Virus record (IMG/VR): IMGVR_UViG_3300048833_000178
Span: 1-35,849 of that record
Length of the DNA stretch: 35,849 bases
Direction: 5' to 3' (one strand)
Source of the DNA: a virus
Part shown: positions 35,752 to 35,849 of the stretch, one piece after another
Numbering within the stretch: position 1 is the stretch's first letter
Layout: every line of letters starts with the position of its first letter
The notes under the pieces: model-generated
Database searches by the model: none
What the model saw: only the letters and a program-made list of their open reading frames with translations
What the model was told of the DNA's origin: nothing
Program-made: the position numbers and the translations under genes

Positions 35752-35849
35752 TCATGCGACTTCCCGCGCGGCGGCTGCGAGCTGCGCGATGGCGTGGGTG
35801 CGGTCGATGCGGGCTGCCTGGTTGGCGTCGAGGCGCTCGAACCCATGGT
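35752..35849 (-). CDS. Partial host protein, C-terminal end only
   Basis: The frame is open from the window edge to TGA at 35752 and encodes HGFERLDANQAARIDRTHA and then AIAQLAAAAREVA, a helical Ala-rich end. A strong terminator follows 13 bp downstream, which supports a real gene. Too short to identify. Confidence 0.5.
   Translation of the reverse strand, partial: HGFERLDANQAARIDRTHAIAQLAAAAREVA

Noticed and set aside
35381-35755. Leftward 124-residue frame containing EWRWRESNPPNP
   Set aside because: It is antisense to the attR copy of the ssrA end and runs through the MITE-like element; composition is not that of a protein.

Overview
The window is high-GC DNA from an actinobacterium. The evidence is a 13E12-type (DUF222) host gene at the left edge, a tmRNA whose tag ends in FALAA, WhiB and DUF3263 genes, and several starts that look leaderless. 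I cannot name the genus from sequence alone. About 34 kb of it is one apparently intact temperate siphovirus-type prophage inserted into the 3' end of the tmRNA gene (ssrA). A perfect 26-bp direct repeat bounds it: attL at 1481-1506 inside ssrA, and attR at 35428-35453.

Layout. (1) 1-1508: host gene (13E12/DUF222, leftward, cut by the window edge) and ssrA. (2) 1607-2755: tyrosine integrase next to attL. (3) 2833-6673: a mixed-strand accessory cassette with a lipoprotein, DUF3263 protein, zinc-ribbon proteins, a HicA-like toxin with an HTH partner, a secreted DUF1524/HNH nuclease with a C-terminal excalibur domain, and a single-pass membrane protein. (4) 33708 down to 6795: one long leftward gene series. 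In transcription order it carries a RecB-like exonuclease and RecT-like annealing protein; many very small genes joined by ATGA/GTGA overlaps; WhiB, RusA and DNA-binding proteins; a GIY-YIG nuclease; the packaging module (HNH, TerS, TerL); portal, protease and HK97-type capsid; an inserted endonuclease-VII-like HNH gene; fibre and connector proteins; tail tube; tail chaperones with a -1 frameshift; a short tape measure; tail tip proteins; and a lysis cassette. (5) 33863-35318: the switch. A leftward HTH gene and excisionase-like gene face a rightward repressor plus ImmA-type protease, with two identical GGCAAAnnTTTGCC operators between them. (6) 35454-35849: host DNA with a 175-bp MITE-like element, a strong terminator and the end of a leftward gene.

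How it works together. The repressor/ImmA pair probably keeps the leftward operon silent: one operator lies exactly in the 17-bp spacer of the leftward promoter. DNA damage would release it through ImmA. Separately, the host 13E12 gene and two accessory phage genes share a promoter layout resembling the RecA-independent (PafBC-type) DNA-damage promoter. So part of the accessory cassette may be wired to a host stress regulator rather than to the phage repressor. Insertion supplies a new ssrA 3' end that includes an encoded CCA; the displaced host end at attR lacks it.

Points most worth a second look are the shared damage-type promoter, the secreted nuclease, the toxin/antitoxin pair with a long intercistronic hairpin and a palindromic operator, the chain of 14-40 codon coupled genes, three consecutive perfect inverted repeats ahead of the early operon, and the MITE-like element abutting the tmRNA end.
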